Positions 60,872-64,000 of a DNA stretch of 64,000 nt are shown here, piece by piece (the stretch's first letter is position 1; every line of letters starts with the position of its first letter). The stretch comes from Chryseobacterium lactis. GTDB lineage: Bacteria; Bacteroidota; Bacteroidia; Flavobacteriales; Weeksellaceae. Under the pieces are notes generated by a model that was not told the origin of the DNA, did no database searches, and saw nothing but the letters and a program-made list of their open reading frames with translations. The position numbers and the translations under genes are program-made. The stretch spans positions 4,650,001-4,714,000 of the forward strand of contig NZ_CP033924.1 in assembly GCF_003815875.1 (NCBI RefSeq), written 5' to 3'.

Positions 60872-61483
60872 TTAATCTGTTTTGAGACTTGATATTATGT
60901 TCATGTTTCGATAGTCATTTATTCTGACATCAAAAATATCGGCTGTATAGTAATTTGCCGTTACTTTTTTGTTCAATAAAGAGCTATATTCCTTCGGTAA
61001 ATCCAGGTTGGATTCTATGCCGGTTACCCAATTTAATTTTTTCAAATTTTTATTTTCGTCCATCAGATAGAATACCACAAAATTTTCTTTTTCAATTTTT
61101 GTAATGGTTCCTTTGAGGACAAAATCTTTCTGCTCCTTCGATGGTGACTCACCATTTTTTATAAAATCTGAAAAGGTATCTGAACATTCTGTCATCATCA
61201 TCAATGACAGATTTTGAAAAAACCGATCTGCCTCCGGACTTTCATCCGCTCCTAAACTTGTTGTGTCAATATTGTAATCCCGTTTCAATTCTTTGGTGTA
61301 GGGCATTGCAGATTTTATGACGCAAAGACCAAATTGGGTGTTTACCTCTTTAGGACTGAGATTTTTATTTTTCATTTCTGCAGTACACTCGCATGAAGCT
61401 TTCGCTATTTTCTGTTTATAATCCTGCGAAAAGGCTGAAAACGAAAGAAAAATAAGCAGTAATAATGATAGTTTTCTTTTCAT
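60872..61483 (-). CDS. Secreted Cys-containing hypothetical protein
   Basis: 203 residues from ATG 61483. Signal peptide MKRKLSLLLLIFLSFSAFSQ. Then KASCECTAEMKNKN with CxC, C in FGLCVIKS and in MTECSDTF, and a C-terminal beta part (KGTITKIEKENFVVFYLMDE, LLNKKVTANYYTADIFDVRI). Periplasmic; the N-terminal part looks like small Flavobacteriia secreted proteins. No family assigned. Confidence 0.6.
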   Translation of the reverse strand: MKRKLSLLLLIFLSFSAFSQDYKQKIAKASCECTAEMKNKNLSPKEVNTQFGLCVIKSAMPYTKELKRDYNIDTTSLGADESPEADRFFQNLSLMMMTECSDTFSDFIKNGESPSKEQKDFVLKGTITKIEKENFVVFYLMDENKNLKKLNWVTGIESNLDLPKEYSSLLNKKVTANYYTADIFDVRINDYRNMNIISSLKTD

Positions 61484-61539
61484 AGTTAATATTGTATTCC
61501 AAATATAGGAGATAGCCACTGACAATCAAAAACAAAAAC

Positions 61540-61547
61540 TATCTTTG
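61540..61547 (+). promoter_or_regulatory. -7 element TATCTTTG of dgkA
   Basis: Perfect match 17 nt upstream of ATG 61564. Confidence 0.55.
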
Positions 61548-61563
61548 TTAAAAATAAAAAATC

Positions 61564-61917
61564 ATGCACAAACCTCCTATCCATAAAAGTTTTCTGAATG
61601 CTTTCCGGGGAGTTTTTGTGATGATCAAAACAGAAAGAAATTTTCAGATTGAGCTTCTGGCTTTTCTTGTCAATGTAATTCTGATTTTTTATTTAAAACT
61701 TTCTTCCGTTGATGCGGCTCTTATTCTTTTCGTTTCATTTGCTGTGTTAAGTGCTGAAATTTTCAACACAGCGATTGAAAAGATATGTGATATTATCCAA
61801 CCGGATTTTGATAAAAGAATCGGCTTCATTAAGGATATTGCTGCCGGAGCGGTTGTACTAATGGCAATTGCCTCGGTTATTGTCGGAATTCTTGTGTATT
61901 GGAAGTATATTTTTTAA
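61564..61917 (+). CDS. dgkA: Diacylglycerol kinase (or undecaprenol kinase)
   Basis: 117 residues, the DgkA size, with three membrane helices. N-terminal amphipathic start HKSFLNAFRGVFVMIKTERN, then RNFQIELLAFLVNVILIFYL and LSAEIFNTAIEKICDIIQP, the conserved core with the Glu that binds Mg-ATP. Some Bacteroidota members phosphorylate undecaprenol instead. Its stop TAA is the first three bases of the repeat copy at 61915. Confidence 0.88.
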   Translation: MHKPPIHKSFLNAFRGVFVMIKTERNFQIELLAFLVNVILIFYLKLSSVDAALILFVSFAVLSAEIFNTAIEKICDIIQPDFDKRIGFIKDIAAGAVVLMAIASVIVGILVYWKYIF

Positions 61918-61964
61918 CCACCCCGTCAAATATGAGATTTGACACCCCTCCGGAGGAGGGGAAT
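61915..61964 (+). repeat. Two-hairpin repeat family C, solo copy 2
   Basis: TAACCACCCCGTC, the stem GTCAAAT-ATGAG-ATTTGAC, then ACCCCTCC-GGA-GGAGGGGAAT. The TAA is the stop codon of dgkA. Shares both outer blocks with 23303 and the DUF559 flanks; only the stem sequence differs. Confidence 0.8.
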
Positions 61965-62012
61965 ATTACGTCTTCAATTCAAAGCTTGTGAGAGTACAAT
62001 ATTGTTTTTGTG

Positions 62013-62471
62013 TTATTGTACGGCAATCAAAATATCTACTTCTGCATCTTGTGGATTTTGTGCCTTTTCTCCATATACTTCAAAATCTGCAGTAAATATT
62101 CTCCCCATATCGGCTTGCCATATTTTCAGCCATTCATTAATTACCAACCCTTCTGCCAGGTTTCCTTTTGCGGTGAGCTTTACATAATTTCCTCCATCAA
62201 AAGACTTTCCTATCATTCCTTCAGGAATATTTTCAAGACTATTTACCTTACATCCTAACAGTGTGGTATAAGGCTTTGTGTGATCCTTTTCATACTCTGT
62301 ATAAATGGAATAAACGGTATTGTCAATTTTATGTGGGATATTCTCCAGCACATTTTCTTTCATGAATTTCTCCCATAGTCCCGGAATATCCTTTGCGGCC
62401 TGTTCATTCTCATTGGTGGTTCTTACTGCAATTCCTATTACCTTAAACGGTTCTACTTTGACATTGTTCAT
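62013..62471 (-). CDS. GyrI-like effector-binding protein
   Basis: 152 residues. GyrI-like (AraC effector-binding) fold: VEPFKVIGIAVRTTNENEQA at the start, LWEKFMKENVLENIP, YSIYTEYEKDHTKPYTTLLG, and a C-terminal EWLKIWQADMG, FEVYGEKAQNPQDAEVDILI. Stand-alone proteins of this fold bind small drugs or lipids and can inhibit gyrase; the ligand here is unknown. Confidence 0.8.
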   Translation of the reverse strand: MNNVKVEPFKVIGIAVRTTNENEQAAKDIPGLWEKFMKENVLENIPHKIDNTVYSIYTEYEKDHTKPYTTLLGCKVNSLENIPEGMIGKSFDGGNYVKLTAKGNLAEGLVINEWLKIWQADMGRIFTADFEVYGEKAQNPQDAEVDILIAVQ

Positions 62472-62659
62472 TTCTTTATTTTTTGTTCCACGCCAAAGAT
62501 AGAGGGAAGTTGTGACAACTGTTTGTCAGGAGAGATTGTTAAGGTGAATGATAAATGATAATTGATAATTGACGATTGATAGATTATTTTATGTTTTGGC
62601 TAAAGCCTTTTTCAATTGAGGTTGATATTAAGAAGATGAAGCACAATATGCATAAAGCT

Positions 62660-63289
62660 TTATAAATATTTTTCAATGATTGGGATTGCGATTTCGGCCA
62701 TCATTCCATAGCCTTTTTCATTCGGGTGAACGCCGTCCGCAGAAAGTAAAAACTCTTTATCTTTCAGAAATGCTGTGTGGAAATCAATATATACCAGAGC
62801 GTATTCTGCTGCCAGATCTTTGAGAATCTTATTATAAACAACAACTTCTTCATTGGTTCTTAATTTTCCTGATCCCACCACTACTCCATCTATTTTTTGA
62901 GAAACAGGAAGAATACTTACCAGATAAATATCATTGGAAAACGGCTTTACCTGCTGAATTGCAGCTTTTATATTATTTTTAAAAGTTTCAGGATTTACGA
63001 TATGAGCACCGTCTTTTATGGCAAGATCATTAGCTCCGTAGCCCAAAAAAACTAAATTCCCGTCCTGAGAATTTCTTGCACTGAGATCATGAGGCAGTCG
63101 CTTCAACAATCCTTCGGTACTTTCTCCTCCAATTCCTAAATTGAAAAGGATTAATTCATCCCCATTTCCTTCATGAAACTTTTGGAGTGCATATCTTTTC
63201 AGAATATCAACCCAACCTCCAAAAACGCCATCATATTCTCCATACGTTATACTGTCCCCAAAGAACAGTCCATACACTATTTTCTTCAT
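62660..63289 (-). CDS. SGNH/GDSL hydrolase (esterase-like)
   Basis: 209 residues. Block I FFGDSITYGEYD with the nucleophile Ser, block III GYGANDLA with Asn, and block V DGVHPNEKGY with Asp and His. No signal peptide, so a cytosolic esterase or acyl hydrolase. The short loop VVGSGKLRTNEEVV is unremarkable. In the 352 bases upstream only the repeat piece near 63427-63478 stands out. Confidence 0.9.
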   Translation of the reverse strand: MKKIVYGLFFGDSITYGEYDGVFGGWVDILKRYALQKFHEGNGDELILFNLGIGGESTEGLLKRLPHDLSARNSQDGNLVFLGYGANDLAIKDGAHIVNPETFKNNIKAAIQQVKPFSNDIYLVSILPVSQKIDGVVVGSGKLRTNEEVVVYNKILKDLAAEYALVYIDFHTAFLKDKEFLLSADGVHPNEKGYGMMAEIAIPIIEKYL

Positions 63290-63641
63290 TCAATTAATTC
63301 TTTTGTTTTTTTGATCTTAACTCTTCATAATCCAGAGATTAAAATATTTTTCAAAGTAAAATAAAATCTACCGAATCCAGCTAATCTGCGAAAGATTTTT
63401 TACCATAGAATTGTGTTGAAAGAATTTTGAACCCTTAAGAGTTTTTAAGCAATGAGTTAAATATTCATCTTTGATGAACCCTAATGGTTTAAATTCTGTT
63501 TATTTTTTACGCAAAGGATTTATTATCATTCCGTAGATTTCAGGAAGCAAAGGTGCAATCAACAAGTTGATTAGATAAAGCAGGCTGTAGAGTATTGAAA
63601 ATAGTGAATTATTACTGTTCGAAATTTTCACTCATTACTCA

Positions 63642-64000
63642 TCAATCCAACGTCAAAATAATATTCTTGTGTGATTCGATAATTTCTATCAGAATATCAA
63701 ACAATGTTTGTCCTTTCCCTTCGTTCAAATCATTCAGTTTTTGCTGAATCAGCTCTATGTTAAAAGGTTTCCCCTGTTTGATTTTATTTTCATAAAATTC
63801 CTGAGTTACCTTTAAACCGAGATCTTCTCTTGATTTTTCTGATTCTTTCCAAAGAATTTCAATTTCTTCATGATTTTCAAAAACTCCGAAACCTCCGTAC
63901 AAGATATCATCAAAGCCATCCAGCGTTCCCACTTTCCAGTCTGTATCTTTCATCAGAATTTCAGAAGCTTCTTCATAGAAACCTTCTAAAGATGAAAAAT
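63642..64000 (-). CDS. Barstar-like (RNase inhibitor-type) protein, N-terminus outside window
   Basis: The frame is open to the last base; the internal ATG at 63953 is not needed because the codons before it encode SSLEGFYEEASEILMKDTDW, protein-like and continuous. Conserved core: GTLDGFDDILYGGFG, then EIEILWKESEKSREDLG and GKGQTLFDILIEIIESHKNI. The pattern W-x-x-G-x-LDGFxDxL recalls barstar-type inhibitors. No partner RNase gene is visible in the window. The family call is from memory and tentative. Confidence 0.5.
   Translation of the reverse strand, partial: FSSLEGFYEEASEILMKDTDWKVGTLDGFDDILYGGFGVFENHEEIEILWKESEKSREDLGLKVTQEFYENKIKQGKPFNIELIQQKLNDLNEGKGQTLFDILIEIIESHKNIILTLD

Noticed and set aside
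63642..64000. Toxin-antitoxin or polymorphic-toxin immunity locus
   Set aside because: Only the barstar-like partial gene is visible; no toxin gene is in the window, and the upstream side is cut off.

Overview
The window is AT-rich chromosomal DNA from a member of the Bacteroidota, almost certainly Flavobacteriia/Weeksellaceae and most like Chryseobacterium. The evidence is Bacteroidota-type -7 promoter elements (TAnnTTTG) upstream of many genes, a T9SS type A sorting domain, a monomeric NADP-isocitrate dehydrogenase, a subclass A2-type class A beta-lactamase, many Bacteroidota-type Crp/Fnr, LytTR and ECF regulators, and several families of dispersed intergenic repeats. I saw no rRNA, tRNA, CRISPR array, prophage or intact insertion sequence.

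Layout. 1-2963: the end of an outer-membrane porin, a tiny Cys/Lys-rich protein, a membrane-anchored J-domain protein and an ECF sigma operon. 2964-4434: a gene-free repeat zone with about six units of a ~170-bp tandem repeat. 4435-19168: nearly all minus strand; an S9 peptidase, then a long run of small stand-alone SRPBCC, VOC, DinB and alpha/beta-hydrolase genes, two Crp/Fnr-like regulators, a DUF763 protein and thiol peroxidase. 19332-28266: plus strand; two secreted proteins, isocitrate dehydrogenase, and a LytS/LytTR two-component pair flanked by a haem-protein operon and a DUF1223/DoxX operon. 28404-44938: mixed metabolism and regulation (MBL-fold proteins, aldo-keto reductase with AraC regulator, S41 peptidase, a second ECF operon, GapN, an exported thiol peroxidase, a third Crp/Fnr protein, urocanate hydratase). 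45135-45678: a DUF559 nuclease gene boxed between inverted two-hairpin repeats. 45759-64000: housekeeping genes (pcm, pheT, dnaN, dgkA, 3-hydroxyacyl-CoA dehydrogenase) mixed with a GH5 enzyme, the beta-lactamase, an RclC-like/AraC pair and a partial barstar-like gene.

Working together. Three regulatory circuits can be read from the DNA. (1) Two Crp/Fnr-like genes are each followed by a palindrome of 5-N4-5 form lying exactly 60 nt from the next start codon; a third such site precedes a tandem paralogue. (2) The LytTR regulator is flanked on both sides by operons whose promoters share 21-bp-phased direct repeats at identical distance from an identical -7 box. (3) The DUF559 gene and its repeats look like a compact mobile or homing unit, with two solo repeat copies elsewhere. 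Two gene remnants (a short-chain dehydrogenase and a probable fibronectin III domain) lie in intergenic DNA.
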